A stretch of 64,000 bases of DNA, taken from NCBI GenBank assembly GCA_965223215.1, contig CBDCVZ010000010.1, positions 3,100,001 through 3,164,000 on the forward strand, given 5' to 3'. This DNA comes from JABDMH01 sp965223215 (lineage in GTDB: Bacteria > Bacteroidota > Bacteroidia > Chitinophagales > Saprospiraceae). The translations under genes and the position numbers were made by a program. Numbering within the stretch: the stretch's first letter is position 1; every line of letters begins with the position of its first letter. The notes below the pieces were generated by a model, which saw nothing but the letters and a program-made list of their open reading frames with translations, did not search any database and was not told the origin of the DNA. Shown here one piece after another: positions 52,730-62,443 of the stretch.

Positions 52730-54109
52730 TTAAATTAGTGGAAATATTTTTGCACCAATCATAATAATAATCAGACCGCTGATACCCATAATGGTGAGGA
52801 GAGGACTGAATGTTTTTAAGGCCTCCTTTTCAGTCAAATTGCTCATCTTAGTGACGATCCAGAAACCACTGTCATTCATCCAAGGAATTAGTTTCGAGCC
52901 ACACGCAATGGCCAATCCGATGTACAAGTGATGATAATCCAATTGCACAGTGGTGGCCATCCCCGCTAATATCCCGGAGGCCGTAATCATAGCCACTGTG
53001 GCCGAACCCTGAGCAGTTCGAACTACAGCTGTTATGAGGAAGGCCAGTGGTATCAGGGCCATTTGATAACCCTCCGTGAGTTCAGCAATCCGGCTACTGA
53101 TGCCCGTTTGCTGCAGCATACCACCGAAGGCACCTCCAGCTGCAGTAATAAGAATAATTACACCTCCACTCATAAGCGCAGCTTGTACTGATTTGGTAAG
53201 TGCTTCTTTATCCTCGCGCTTCTGCAGCACCAGCAGCACCAAGGCACTCAATGCACCCAAAATCAGGGCTAAATTTTTCTCACCAAAAAAGTCGAAAAAT
53301 CCATAGAGAAGACCATCTTCCAAGGACGAAAAGGTAGCCAAAGCTGCTTTAATCGTAATTAGGAGTACTGGCAATAATATTGGAATCATCGAAAAGAGTA
53401 AAGAAGGTAATTCTGCATCGCTGCGTTCGGCCAATTTCTTAATCTCAGCCAAAGGTGCATCTAAAGAATCGCGCAGAGGAACTGGCCACTTCCGGTTTGC
53501 CCAGGCTGCGAAAAAATAACCTACCAGGATGGTAAATAGGCCCACGAGAAAACCACCGATCATCATCATACCGATGGGAATATTCATCTCTCCGATGAGA
53601 AATAATGGTCCTGGTGTGGGTGGCACCAACGAATTGGCCATCGCCGCACCGGCAGCAATCATAAGGACCAGCATGAGGTAGTTTTTCTTGAGTCGCATTG
53701 CCATGGCTTTGGCCAATGGAATCATCAGGTAAAAAACTGTATCAAAAAATACGGGAATGGCCAGAAAAAAACTACTCCCCAAAAAAGAGACGGGAGCACG
53801 TTCTTCTCCTGTGACTTTAAGGGTTGACCTCACAATTCGCTCAGCACCACCACTCTCTAGTAGGCACTTGCCAATAATGGCTGCCATGGCGATTAGAATG
53901 CCAATCTTACCACAAGTGCTGCCAAAAGCGGTTGCGATGCGAGAGCCCAAGGCTGCATTACCCAACTGATTGGCAGCACTCTCGCTCATGCCCTTTGAAA
54001 GTCCGTAGGCCACCACTGCAGACTCTGGGGTCAATAAAGCAACAAAAAATGCACCCAGCAGAAGGGCCAGAAAAGCATGAAGTCGAAGGCCAATGATGCC
54101 CCCGACCAC
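52730..54109 (-). CDS. GntP-family gluconate/acid-sugar:H+ symporter
   Basis: The protein has 459 residues from a GTG start with about twelve hydrophobic segments. GntP-family signatures are visible: 'GLRLHAFLALLLGAFFVAL', 'FFLAIPVFFDTVFYLMIPLAKAMA', 'NSLVPPTPGPLFL' and 'IACGSKLIPWMNDSGFWIVTKMSN'. The coding pattern continues ~20 codons upstream of the GTG (another hydrophobic stretch, 'VILLIGIVIV') without an ATG, GTG or TTG before the stop codon, so the true start is uncertain. AGGA lies 9 bases before the GTG. It is an inner-membrane symporter; with glucarate dehydratase next to it, an aldarate or aldonate is the likely substrate. Confidence 0.88.
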   Translation of the reverse strand: MVGGIIGLRLHAFLALLLGAFFVALLTPESAVVAYGLSKGMSESAANQLGNAALGSRIATAFGSTCGKIGILIAMAAIIGKCLLESGGAERIVRSTLKVTGEERAPVSFLGSSFFLAIPVFFDTVFYLMIPLAKAMAMRLKKNYLMLVLMIAAGAAMANSLVPPTPGPLFLIGEMNIPIGMMMIGGFLVGLFTILVGYFFAAWANRKWPVPLRDSLDAPLAEIKKLAERSDAELPSLLFSMIPILLPVLLITIKAALATFSSLEDGLLYGFFDFFGEKNLALILGALSALVLLVLQKREDKEALTKSVQAALMSGGVIILITAAGGAFGGMLQQTGISSRIAELTEGYQMALIPLAFLITAVVRTAQGSATVAMITASGILAGMATTVQLDYHHLYIGLAIACGSKLIPWMNDSGFWIVTKMSNLTEKEALKTFSPLLTIMGISGLIIIMIGAKIFPLI

Positions 54110-54223
54110 AATGACTATTCCTATTAATAAGATTACAAGGGGGTCGATAAGGTTTGGTTTATGTGTTCTGGTTAATTCGGTTCAATCCAATCGCATGGGC
54201 GATGGCAGTCCATGGTTGATTGA

Positions 54224-55348
54224 CTAGCTAATACTTTCCGACTTAACGACCTGCAACATAGCAATGATGTATCCGTAAACGAAGGCAAATGCCTGATCCT
54301 TGCTACCTTCGGCTTCGTGCTTGGGTACGTGATCGGGCATCACCATGCCGTCATAACCTACATCGCGAAGTGCCCGAATCACTTCCAGAAAATCCATATC
54401 TCCATTATCGGGATAGACCTCTTGAAAATTATTCCAACCACCCTTAATATTTCGCAAATGAATATTAAAGATCTGATTGCGATCACCAAAGTATTTAATA
54501 ATGGGTATTATTTCTGACTTAGGATCTTTTAGGCCTTCGGCAATGGACCCAATGCAAAAATTAAAACCGTGATAAGGACTATCAGACAGTTCAGCAAAGC
54601 GCTTCATGCCTTCAAAAACATCTGGACTATTCCAGCGAGTAATACCCCGATATCCTACCGGCGTCGGAGGATCAGCAATGTGATTTGCTAACTTAACCTT
54701 GTACTCCTCAGCAACAGGAATAATTCTTTCCAATAAATAGGAGATCCGGTCAAAGAATTCATCAACCGAAACATCACCGGCAATGGTTTTCGGTCTATTT
54801 AGTTTAACAGCTTCCTCATAGTTCCAAGTACTGTATGAAGCATTTCCTCTTTGGGGATCAATGGTGCGACCAGTCCTCAAGACACGATGAATCGTGGTGT
54901 TATAATTGAGCACCTTAATTCCTGTTTTAGCTGAAACGCGGATCATTTGTTGGATGTACTCAATCTCCCGATCCCGCTCTGGGCTTTTACCGAGCATCAT
55001 ATTGGGATATTTGACTCGGTCAATCCCTGCCGAAGTTAGGGGTAAATGGTAGGCATCGAGACTGATGCCATATTTTTCGCAGGCCTCGCGTTTCCGTAGG
55101 GAATCTTCCAAGTCCCAGCCAACACCATCAATGATCTTGGGGCTTCCACCATCAATATTAAAAACACCATGGCGAGCCTTAAACTCCAGATTTTCGATGG
55201 TTGTTCCACCTGACTGGCATCCAACTTGCATTAAGACTTTTCTCTTTCCCGTCTTATTGCCTTTCTTCTTCTGCCCTTCCGTGGCCCTTAATGCAGCAGC
55301 TCCCAATGAACCGGCTGCTACGTCGCGAACAAAATTTCTCCTTTTCAT
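54224..55348 (-). CDS. Exported UxuA-like (mannonate-dehydratase-related) TIM-barrel protein
   Basis: The 374-residue protein has a Tat-like leader ('MKRRNFVRDVAAGSLGAAAL'). Its core has 'VLNYNTTIHRVLRTGR', 'KLANHIADPPTPVGYRGITRWNSP', 'GFNFCIGSIAE', 'IFNIHLRNIKGGWNNFQEVYPDNGDMDF' and 'GYDGMVMPDHVP'. The H-L-R-N-I-K and P-D-H motifs and their order are those of UxuA mannonate dehydratases of glucuronate catabolism, but canonical UxuA is cytosolic and this one carries an export signal. It may act on mannonate or another uronic-acid derivative in the periplasm. It is 114 bases upstream of GntP on the same strand. Confidence 0.8.
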   Translation of the reverse strand: MKRRNFVRDVAAGSLGAAALRATEGQKKKGNKTGKRKVLMQVGCQSGGTTIENLEFKARHGVFNIDGGSPKIIDGVGWDLEDSLRKREACEKYGISLDAYHLPLTSAGIDRVKYPNMMLGKSPERDREIEYIQQMIRVSAKTGIKVLNYNTTIHRVLRTGRTIDPQRGNASYSTWNYEEAVKLNRPKTIAGDVSVDEFFDRISYLLERIIPVAEEYKVKLANHIADPPTPVGYRGITRWNSPDVFEGMKRFAELSDSPYHGFNFCIGSIAEGLKDPKSEIIPIIKYFGDRNQIFNIHLRNIKGGWNNFQEVYPDNGDMDFLEVIRALRDVGYDGMVMPDHVPKHEAEGSKDQAFAFVYGYIIAMLQVVKSESIS

Positions 55349-55446
55349 TGATTTTTGAATTGATTAAGTACGAAATCACCCTGACCCCGCTCCTCTTAAA
55401 TTTACGGATTTTTTTACACTGATGAAGAGGCGTTGCTAAAAGCTGA

Positions 55447-55482
55447 TGAATGAGTCAGACTCCTACTATCCAGACTCATTCA
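55447..55482 (-). terminator. Stem-loop after susD, before the UxuA-like gene
   Basis: TGAATGAGTC (55447-55456) pairs perfectly with GACTCATTCA (55473-55482) over a 16-base loop. It lies ~62 bases past the susD stop codon. On the minus strand the stem is followed by TCAGCTTTTA, a weak T run. It probably ends or attenuates the fecR-susC-susD transcript. Confidence 0.5.
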
Positions 55483-55543
55483 CCAGGCTATGAATCTTAT
55501 GGGAACCCGAACATGGCGAATTCACAATAAGAAATGTTGTTAA

Positions 55544-57073
55544 TTATGGTCTATCCCACCAAACTCTGGTGTTAAGTACATCAGCACCTTGACGAGCAAC
55601 GGCAGCATCCAAGTTGACTCTATTCACTGTATACTCTGGATCCGGATAGGTCAATCTGCGGATAAAGGGTTCACCATTCAAGTCATTTCCAGGATAAGGA
55701 TTTGGCTCAACCACAGGAAATCCACTACGACGGAAATTGGCCCAAGCTTCGGGACCATTCAGTAGGGAAGAGATCCAATATTGTCCGTTTATCTGTTCAA
55801 TTTCTTTGCCCGCTTCTAATGGATTGGCCGCGATATAAGCATCGATTTCTTCCGATGAAATATCAGTATCGCCGGGCCAGTCGCTAAATTGCTCCATATT
55901 AGCCCGGATGGCAGCAGCATATTCTGCGGCAGCATCACCACTTGCCCATCCTCTTACGATGGCTTCTGCTTTAAGTAACAGTGTTTGAGATAGCGTAACG
56001 AGAAAACTGGGTGCTTCCGGACCACCAAGTCTAAGTCGATCTAACTGGCTGTAATCATAGAGACTAGCTAGTCCTTCTGATTCCGCCTGAGGATTGATAT
56101 CAGACACGTCAAATCCCTGTGGTATACCTATCTGAGCATCAAAGCTACGGTCAGCATTGGCCTCTACTTGGTCGCCTTCTTGCTTAGCACCTATGTAACG
56201 TACGGCTATGCGTGTGAGTCGCGGATCATTACGGTCCTTCAAGTAGTTGACAAACTCCCTATCCATGTAATAGAATGGAGCCTGACCACCGTTCAGGTTA
56301 GTACCTACTGGATTTCGATAATCAGGATTATGGCGCACCACTGCATTGTCATCATTTGACTGCATCAGTCCACCGGAAATAGCTTGACTTGCAAAATTTT
56401 GTGCTTTACCTGGGTCCACCTTTGTTAAACGCATGGCTGCTCTCAACATTAACGAGTTGCCTAAGCGTTTCCATTGTTCAATGTCACCTCCATAAAAGAT
56501 ATCCTGATCGGCAAGACGTTTGTTCGGATCTAAGGCACCGACAGCACTTGAGAGCTCATTCAGGATATCGTTATAAATGCTCTCTTGTGTATCATACACT
56601 GGAAACGAAACTCCCTCTAAAAAACCTTTACCGGCTTCACTATAGGGTACATCACCATAGGTATCAGTGGCAAACATTGCGCCGTAGGCCTTCCAGATGC
56701 GCATCATATTCACTACGTTGCTTAAATCTGGATCATCTTTATTTCGCTCTATGCCATCCACCAATTCCCTGATGGTATTTGGATAGATTCGGTTCCAGTT
56801 ACCCTGCGTTTGAGACCTGTTATCCTGATTCAGGTTTGCACCAGTACCGACTCCTGTAAAAGGAGTAAACATCTGTCGAACGATGGTAGTTTCATAGGTC
56901 AAATTCCCATAGGTGGGTGCACTATTGATGATCGCATCATTCAATTGGAAAGAGGGATCCACCGATGTCAATCTCACCGGGTTGGTATTCAGCTCATCAA
57001 AACCTTTGTCGCAAGATATCAGTACGAAAAGGGCCATGAAGGCGACCATGATATATTTATTATTGATCTTCAT
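55544..57073 (-). CDS. SusD/RagB-family outer-membrane nutrient-binding lipoprotein
   Basis: The 509-residue protein has a lipobox (V-L-I-S-C, ~17-21), then 'DKGFDELNTNPVRL', 'TYETTIVRQMFTPFTG', TPR-like helices ('WKAYGAMFATDTYGDVPYSEAG', 'LGNSLMLRAAMRLTKVDP', 'LLKAEAIVRGWA') and an end 'RVWWDRP' typical of the SusD-like PF12741/PF12771 group. It would sit on the SusC porin as a hinged lid and bind oligosaccharide at the cell surface. It is 40 bases downstream of susC on the same strand. Confidence 0.95.
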   Translation of the reverse strand: MKINNKYIMVAFMALFVLISCDKGFDELNTNPVRLTSVDPSFQLNDAIINSAPTYGNLTYETTIVRQMFTPFTGVGTGANLNQDNRSQTQGNWNRIYPNTIRELVDGIERNKDDPDLSNVVNMMRIWKAYGAMFATDTYGDVPYSEAGKGFLEGVSFPVYDTQESIYNDILNELSSAVGALDPNKRLADQDIFYGGDIEQWKRLGNSLMLRAAMRLTKVDPGKAQNFASQAISGGLMQSNDDNAVVRHNPDYRNPVGTNLNGGQAPFYYMDREFVNYLKDRNDPRLTRIAVRYIGAKQEGDQVEANADRSFDAQIGIPQGFDVSDINPQAESEGLASLYDYSQLDRLRLGGPEAPSFLVTLSQTLLLKAEAIVRGWASGDAAAEYAAAIRANMEQFSDWPGDTDISSEEIDAYIAANPLEAGKEIEQINGQYWISSLLNGPEAWANFRRSGFPVVEPNPYPGNDLNGEPFIRRLTYPDPEYTVNRVNLDAAVARQGADVLNTRVWWDRP

Positions 57074-57113
57074 TTTTCAAATTCTTGATTTATTATAAAA
57101 ATAGTTGACCCAA

Positions 57114-60100
57114 TTAGAACTTGATGTTCAAATTAAAACCAAGACTTCTGGTGACGGGTAGACCCGTAGCTTCAAGACCCTCACTGCTGTCGGCGATGAT
57201 CCCATTTTGATTAGGATGAATATGAGGCACCCACTTTTTCAAAACAGCTACATTGTTGGCTACCAGACTTAGTCTTGCTCCACGGATCACATTGTTAGCA
57301 GGAATGAGCTTAGTGAAGTCATATCCCAACGTCATCTGACGCAATTGCCAAGAACCTGCGTTAAAGACAGATTGCTCAGACATCCTGAAGCTTCGAATCG
57401 TTTCGTAGAAAGTTTGAACCGGAGTCTGAGTGGTGTTGGGTTGTCCTTCATTATTCACCCCTTCTCCGATAACAAATCCTTGCTCTCTACCCACCAGGGT
57501 AGCCTTGTCTAGTCCATGGCGATACGCATTGGTATGCGTACCCGAAATCATCTTATGACCTAATTTAAAGTCAATCAGGAATGAGAATGAAATGCCTTTG
57601 TAGTTCAATCCATTGGTAATACCACCCCACCAGGTAGGTAGTGCGGATCCAAAATTTAGTTGTTCTTTGGAGCGTTCAGGTCGACCCGTATTGGTATTGA
57701 ATACCTGATTGCCATTTGCATCACGGAGATATCCCCAACCATATAGTTGTGCCATGGGCTTACCTACCACCTGTCTTAACTCTCCGTGAAAATCTGCACG
57801 TCCAACACGGATAAATTCATCATCTACACTCTCTCCTAAGCTAAGTACTTCAGAAGTGTTATGTGTTGCATTCACAGAGACATCCCACGTTAAATTGTTC
57901 GTCTTAATCGGTGAGAAGCTAATCAAGGTCTCGATTCCCTTATTTTTACTTTCTCCAACATTGATGAGCTCACTGCTGAAACCAGAAGCATTAGATACCT
58001 GTCGGCTCAAGATCTGATCAGAAGACAGCTTGTCATAGTATGACATTTCGAAGCGCACGTTGTTGAATAGCATTAACTCGATACCAATCTCCTTCTCAGT
58101 GACACGCATGGGTCTCAAGTCGGGATTGGGAATCGTATTCGCGTTGATGCTACCAACTGGTCTTCCGTCAAAAGACTGTGGGGTGATGCGATAGAAAAGG
58201 TTGTCTGCATACGGAGCAACATCTGTATCACTACCCACTTCGGCATATGCCAAACGGATCTTACCAAAGGATAGCCATGCCGGTGCGTTCGCCATGGCAT
58301 CGGAGAACACAAAGCTACCAGTTATGGAAGGATATAAGATACTTCTATTGGCAGGAGCCAATGTGGAAAACCAATCGTTTCGTACCGTTGCATTCAAAAA
58401 CAAATAACGCTTATAATTAATTTCAGCAGAACCGTATAAGGAGTTCACCTGACGCTCAGAAATCGTATAGTTTGGCGTTACCTTACTGGCATTACCGATA
58501 GAATACAGCCCGCGAGAGAAAAATAATTCTCCCAGCTCGGTATTGATATCGTTGCGCCGATACATTTGGTTACCACCAGCATTTATATTGATCCCGATAT
58601 CACCAAATTCCTTATTGGCACCAATGAGGAAGTCAGCATTGACTTCGCGAAAACGCCGCACATCTTGAACATACTGCCCATTTTGAAATCCTGGAGGAGG
58701 GGAAGACTGCCGTTGCGATCCGTGCGGTAAATTATACTCAACATCTCGCGTATAATAATCTTGCCCTACGCGACCTTGAATGTACAACCAGTCAGTAAAG
58801 TTATACCTAGCAGTTAAGTTTCCATAAACCCGATCTCTCTTATTATTCTCAAAACGTGAAAGCGCAAAGTATGGATTGGTTCTATTGGTGAAGCGAGAAT
58901 ACTTCACTTCGTCTCCGTTCTCATCGAATGCATTATCCCGGAGCACATCCATGGGCATTGAAGAAGCCAGCGTGTAGATAACCACTGGGCTGTAATCTTG
59001 CTCAGCAATATTGGCAGGATTGGTACGTACCTCATGTGTGTAATTGATATTGGCTGAGATATTGAGTCTACCTGAAGTTTGAGTAAGACCAAAATTCACA
59101 TTTTGTCTCTCAAATTCCGATCCGGGAAGAATGGCATCGGCGTTCAAATTAGAAAGCGATAAGCTCATACCTCCATTTTCTCCACCGGTTGAAATTTTCA
59201 CCGTGTTATTCCACTGATGACCATTACGATAGTATTCTCGAACCTTATTCGGCTGTGGTTCATATGGCACAGTCAGACCATCAAATAAGATATGTGTCCC
59301 ACCCATTCTTTCGCCAAAACTCCAAACACCGGAAGTCGGCCCGGGAGAAGTCGGTCTCACGCCACCTTCACCTTGACCATACTCGTACTGATAATCCGTG
59401 AAATCAAGTGGCGTATCGTGGGTGAAGTTGGAGTTAAATTCTACTTGCAAGCCATTACCGTCAGCACGATTCTTAGTGGTGATCATGATGACTCCATCTT
59501 TCGCTCTTGCACCATATAGGGCAGACGCTGCGCCACCTTTCAGTACGGTCATAGTCTCGATGTCATCGGGGTTGATACTACTAAGACCGTCTCCACTATC
59601 AGAACGGCGATTCCTACCAACACTATTTCCTCCTCGCTGTACACCAAAGTTGCTATTGTCAATAGGCACACCGTTCACAACTACTAATGGGGAATTATTA
59701 CCGCCAAAAGAAGAAACTCCGCGAATACGAATCTTACTACTACCCTGTGGGCCTGAGCCAAGACTGGTGATGTTTACCCCGGCCACTTTACCCTGCAGTA
59801 CGTCCATGAATTTAGAGGATCTGTTTTCAGTAAGCTCATTAGGCTTAATCCGGGATACTGCGTACCCCAGTGTCTTTTGATCCTTCTCAATACCAAGGGC
59901 TGTAACCACCACTTCATTCAACTGCCTGATGTCGGTAGTAAGCGTCACATTGATGACGGTTTGCCCTGCAATTTCAATTTCCTCGGTATTGTATCCCGTG
60001 TAGGAAAAGACCAAAATCGTAGCGTCATCTGGAGTCTCCAAAGTATAGCTGCCATCGTAATCCGTTGCCGTGCCAATTCCAGTACCCTTTACCAGTACAT

Positions 60101-60641
60101 TCACGCCAATGAGGGGTTCTCCACTGTCGTCGATAACTCTACCAGTAATGGTTGCTTGCTTTTCAAAGTGAACGGCAGCTCTGCTGATGGCCTTAAAATG
60201 ATCTCTTGCTGAGGCACCTCTTGGTTGCAAGGAGATGTCATTCTTTTGCTCCAATTTGCTAATCTGATCAATCTTCTTGCGAAGTTTTCGCGCTGTCCGA
60301 GTTCCCGCTTTAGTATCCTTATAGATAATGACAAAGCGCTCATTCAGTGATTGATATTTTAAGTCGGTTTGATTGAGCAATCGCTCGATGGCTTTTTCAA
60401 GCGTTTCACCGCGGCGAAAGTTGAAATCAACCTTAACGTTCTTCAGCATTCTAGTCTCGTAGGAGAAGAATACTTCGTAGGTTTCACCCATCTCGTTTAG
60501 CACCTCTACCAGCGATTTCGCTTCCAGGTTGACCAGGTTCTCACCCTTATCCTCCGTAGCGTGCAGTACCACCGCCTGCAGGCAGATGATCACACTTAAG
60601 ATGGACCAAAAAGTCGTTTTCCAAAAGTTAAGTCTTTGCAT
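57114..60641 (-). CDS. SusC/RagA TonB-linked outer-membrane transporter with STN signalling domain
   Basis: The 1175-residue protein has a signal peptide (~10-30). An STN domain (~36-108, 'VEVLNEMGETYEVFFSY', 'AIERLLNQTDLKYQSL') marks it as a sigma-regulated transducer. A carboxypeptidase-like regulatory domain (~165-235, 'ITGRVIDDSGEPLIGVNVLVKG') is followed by the TonB-box region 'LNEVVVTALGIEK', the plug ('GKVAGVNITSLGSGPQGSSKIRIRG', 'VLKGGAASALYGARAKDGVIMITTK') and a 22-stranded barrel ending in F. It imports oligosaccharide with the SusD lid. The STN domain would contact the adjacent FecR anti-sigma factor when substrate is transported. Confidence 0.96.
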   Translation of the reverse strand: MQRLNFWKTTFWSILSVIICLQAVVLHATEDKGENLVNLEAKSLVEVLNEMGETYEVFFSYETRMLKNVKVDFNFRRGETLEKAIERLLNQTDLKYQSLNERFVIIYKDTKAGTRTARKLRKKIDQISKLEQKNDISLQPRGASARDHFKAISRAAVHFEKQATITGRVIDDSGEPLIGVNVLVKGTGIGTATDYDGSYTLETPDDATILVFSYTGYNTEEIEIAGQTVINVTLTTDIRQLNEVVVTALGIEKDQKTLGYAVSRIKPNELTENRSSKFMDVLQGKVAGVNITSLGSGPQGSSKIRIRGVSSFGGNNSPLVVVNGVPIDNSNFGVQRGGNSVGRNRRSDSGDGLSSINPDDIETMTVLKGGAASALYGARAKDGVIMITTKNRADGNGLQVEFNSNFTHDTPLDFTDYQYEYGQGEGGVRPTSPGPTSGVWSFGERMGGTHILFDGLTVPYEPQPNKVREYYRNGHQWNNTVKISTGGENGGMSLSLSNLNADAILPGSEFERQNVNFGLTQTSGRLNISANINYTHEVRTNPANIAEQDYSPVVIYTLASSMPMDVLRDNAFDENGDEVKYSRFTNRTNPYFALSRFENNKRDRVYGNLTARYNFTDWLYIQGRVGQDYYTRDVEYNLPHGSQRQSSPPPGFQNGQYVQDVRRFREVNADFLIGANKEFGDIGININAGGNQMYRRNDINTELGELFFSRGLYSIGNASKVTPNYTISERQVNSLYGSAEINYKRYLFLNATVRNDWFSTLAPANRSILYPSITGSFVFSDAMANAPAWLSFGKIRLAYAEVGSDTDVAPYADNLFYRITPQSFDGRPVGSINANTIPNPDLRPMRVTEKEIGIELMLFNNVRFEMSYYDKLSSDQILSRQVSNASGFSSELINVGESKNKGIETLISFSPIKTNNLTWDVSVNATHNTSEVLSLGESVDDEFIRVGRADFHGELRQVVGKPMAQLYGWGYLRDANGNQVFNTNTGRPERSKEQLNFGSALPTWWGGITNGLNYKGISFSFLIDFKLGHKMISGTHTNAYRHGLDKATLVGREQGFVIGEGVNNEGQPNTTQTPVQTFYETIRSFRMSEQSVFNAGSWQLRQMTLGYDFTKLIPANNVIRGARLSLVANNVAVLKKWVPHIHPNQNGIIADSSEGLEATGLPVTRSLGFNLNIKF

Positions 60642-60677
60642 AATTTAAGATTGAACTAGCTATAGAATTGGTTTTTA

Positions 60678-61673
60678 TTATTGTACAATGAATGTTTGTC
60701 CCTGTTGCCGAATCTCAAGGTCAACAAGTGTTTTATCCAAGATAGATATGGCTGTTTCCAAGGAAGCCGTCGGCATTGGAAACTCGATACTACGCTCATA
60801 AATTGAGTCGTCAGATACCTGAAACTGAACACCATAAATTTGTTCCATTTTAGTGATCACTTCTCTCAAGGGAGAATCATTAAAGGGCAACACACCATCC
60901 TTCCATGAGGTATGCAGTGCGGCCTCCACTTTGTTCTGCAATAAGAATGTCTTGCTACCTTTATCATAGGTGACCAAATCACCTGGCTGCATGAGCACGG
61001 TGGTATCAATGGACTCCAAGTGCAACCGAATCGAGCCATGATCTAGGTAGACCTGCATTCTGTCTTCCGAGGCATGAACATTGAATGCCGTACCTAACAC
61101 TTCAACCAGAGCATCATCGGTTCGAACTTCAAATGTCTGATTGGCTTTTTGTTGCCTTTCAACATTGAAGTATGCCTCCCCTTCCAACCAAACGGTTCGT
61201 GGTTTATCTTGATGCCACGTTTGGTCTGACAGGTAGGTGATTTTCGAATTGGCATTGAGTCGCAATCGTGAGCCATCCAGAAATTCTACCGATCGCTGCT
61301 CTCCAAAACTCGTCTGCACAACCTTTGGAGTTGGTGCTGTAGGCCAAAAGTAAAAAGCAGAGGCCATCAATAGCGCAACTGCTGCAGCGGCTGACATCAT
61401 CCAATTTATTTTTCTTGTCCGCTCCTTCCCGATAAGTTTCTTCCCACCAATGGATGATCTATGAACCGTTCCAATTTTCGATTGAATTTTATTAAAAATT
61501 CGATCTCGATCACCATTTACATGTTCATCCGATTTGCCTGAATCCTCCCATATCTTCATCAACAGGGAATCACTCGGGCGGTCATCATTCTCTTGAAGAA
61601 GGTTGAATAGGGTTTCTAGTTCCTCCTGAGAACATTCACCACGATACAGTTTTGCCACCAGCCTTTCGATCAT
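60678..61673 (-). CDS. FecR-family anti-sigma factor
   Basis: The 331-residue protein has a cytosolic N-terminal helical part ('VAKLYRGECSQEELETLFNLL'), a single membrane segment (~92-113, 'WMMSAAAAVALLMASAFYFW'), a FecR domain (~120-215, 'SFGEQRSVEFLDGSRLRLNANSKITY', 'VWLEGEAYFNVER', 'VEVLGTAFNVHA') and a C-terminal DUF4974 domain (~255-331). It sequesters its cognate ECF sigma factor and releases it when SusC-STN signals. Thirty-six bases separate it from susC, so all three Sus-locus genes are likely one transcript; the sigma gene is divergent. Confidence 0.95.
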   Translation of the reverse strand: MIERLVAKLYRGECSQEELETLFNLLQENDDRPSDSLLMKIWEDSGKSDEHVNGDRDRIFNKIQSKIGTVHRSSIGGKKLIGKERTRKINWMMSAAAAVALLMASAFYFWPTAPTPKVVQTSFGEQRSVEFLDGSRLRLNANSKITYLSDQTWHQDKPRTVWLEGEAYFNVERQQKANQTFEVRTDDALVEVLGTAFNVHASEDRMQVYLDHGSIRLHLESIDTTVLMQPGDLVTYDKGSKTFLLQNKVEAALHTSWKDGVLPFNDSPLREVITKMEQIYGVQFQVSDDSIYERSIEFPMPTASLETAISILDKTLVDLEIRQQGQTFIVQ

Positions 61674-61840
61674 CTATAGTGTTTAGATCATTACAATTAG
61701 TATCCAATACTCACCTGAGAAAGGATTAGTCATGATTCAAATTAAATGTAGAAAAACCTTATCTTTAGATAGTATCCTTACTGGAATGCCACCTTTTGGG
61801 TTGATTTGATTTTGCAATCGAACACTTGAGCGATTCCGAT

Positions 61841-62419
61841 ATGACTGCCAATTCTGAAGAATATCGCCATCTTGTTGAACTTCGTTGCGGAAACTCAGAT
61901 AGTTTTCGTTGGCTATATGATAAATATTTTCAGCAAGTGTACAGTTTCTGTATCTCCCTGGTTAGAATACCACAGGATGCTGAAGAACTTACCTCTGAGG
62001 TATTCCTCATTATATGGAAAAAACGCAGAATCATTCAAGCAGATCACCAGCTGAAACCTCTTCTATTCAAGATCTGCAAAGATCTAACCTGGAATCATCT
62101 GAAACGGATTGCCAGGGACAAAGAACACCGCGGACGCTATCAAACACACTACGCGCTCAGATCTTACTTACATGGCGAAGAGGTCATCTTATTTCGAGAA
62201 TATCAAAACACCCTCAAGAAAGCGATTGCAAAATTGACCCCTCAGCAACAAAAGGTTTTTCAGCTGAGATTTTTTCAAGGATGGGACTTAAATCAAATCG
62301 CAGCGGAATTGCACATTTCTAAAAACACCGTAAAAGTCCATTTAGCCAAATCCAAAAGGTTTGTGATGAGTTGTCTCACGCTGCTTCTTGCAGTTTCATA
62401 TTGCATGCTTCTATTCTAG
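61841..62419 (+). CDS. ECF-type RNA polymerase sigma factor (FecI-like)
   Basis: I take the start at ATG 61841; a TTG 15 bases upstream is possible. From it come 192 residues: region 2 with 'SFRWLYDKYFQQVYSFCISLVRIPQDAEELTSEVFLIIWKK' (~20-62) and region 4 with 'LTPQQQKVFQLRFFQGWDLNQIAAELHISKNTVKVHLAKSK' (~130-170). The protein ends in a strongly hydrophobic tail of ~17 residues ('CLTLLLAVSYCMLLF'), which could tether it to the membrane or FecR. It is divergent from fecR-susC-susD, the classical layout for sigma/anti-sigma-controlled polysaccharide uptake. Confidence 0.95.
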   Translation: MTANSEEYRHLVELRCGNSDSFRWLYDKYFQQVYSFCISLVRIPQDAEELTSEVFLIIWKKRRIIQADHQLKPLLFKICKDLTWNHLKRIARDKEHRGRYQTHYALRSYLHGEEVILFREYQNTLKKAIAKLTPQQQKVFQLRFFQGWDLNQIAAELHISKNTVKVHLAKSKRFVMSCLTLLLAVSYCMLLF

Positions 62420-62443
62420 GGCCCCTTACCATTCGTCGATAGC

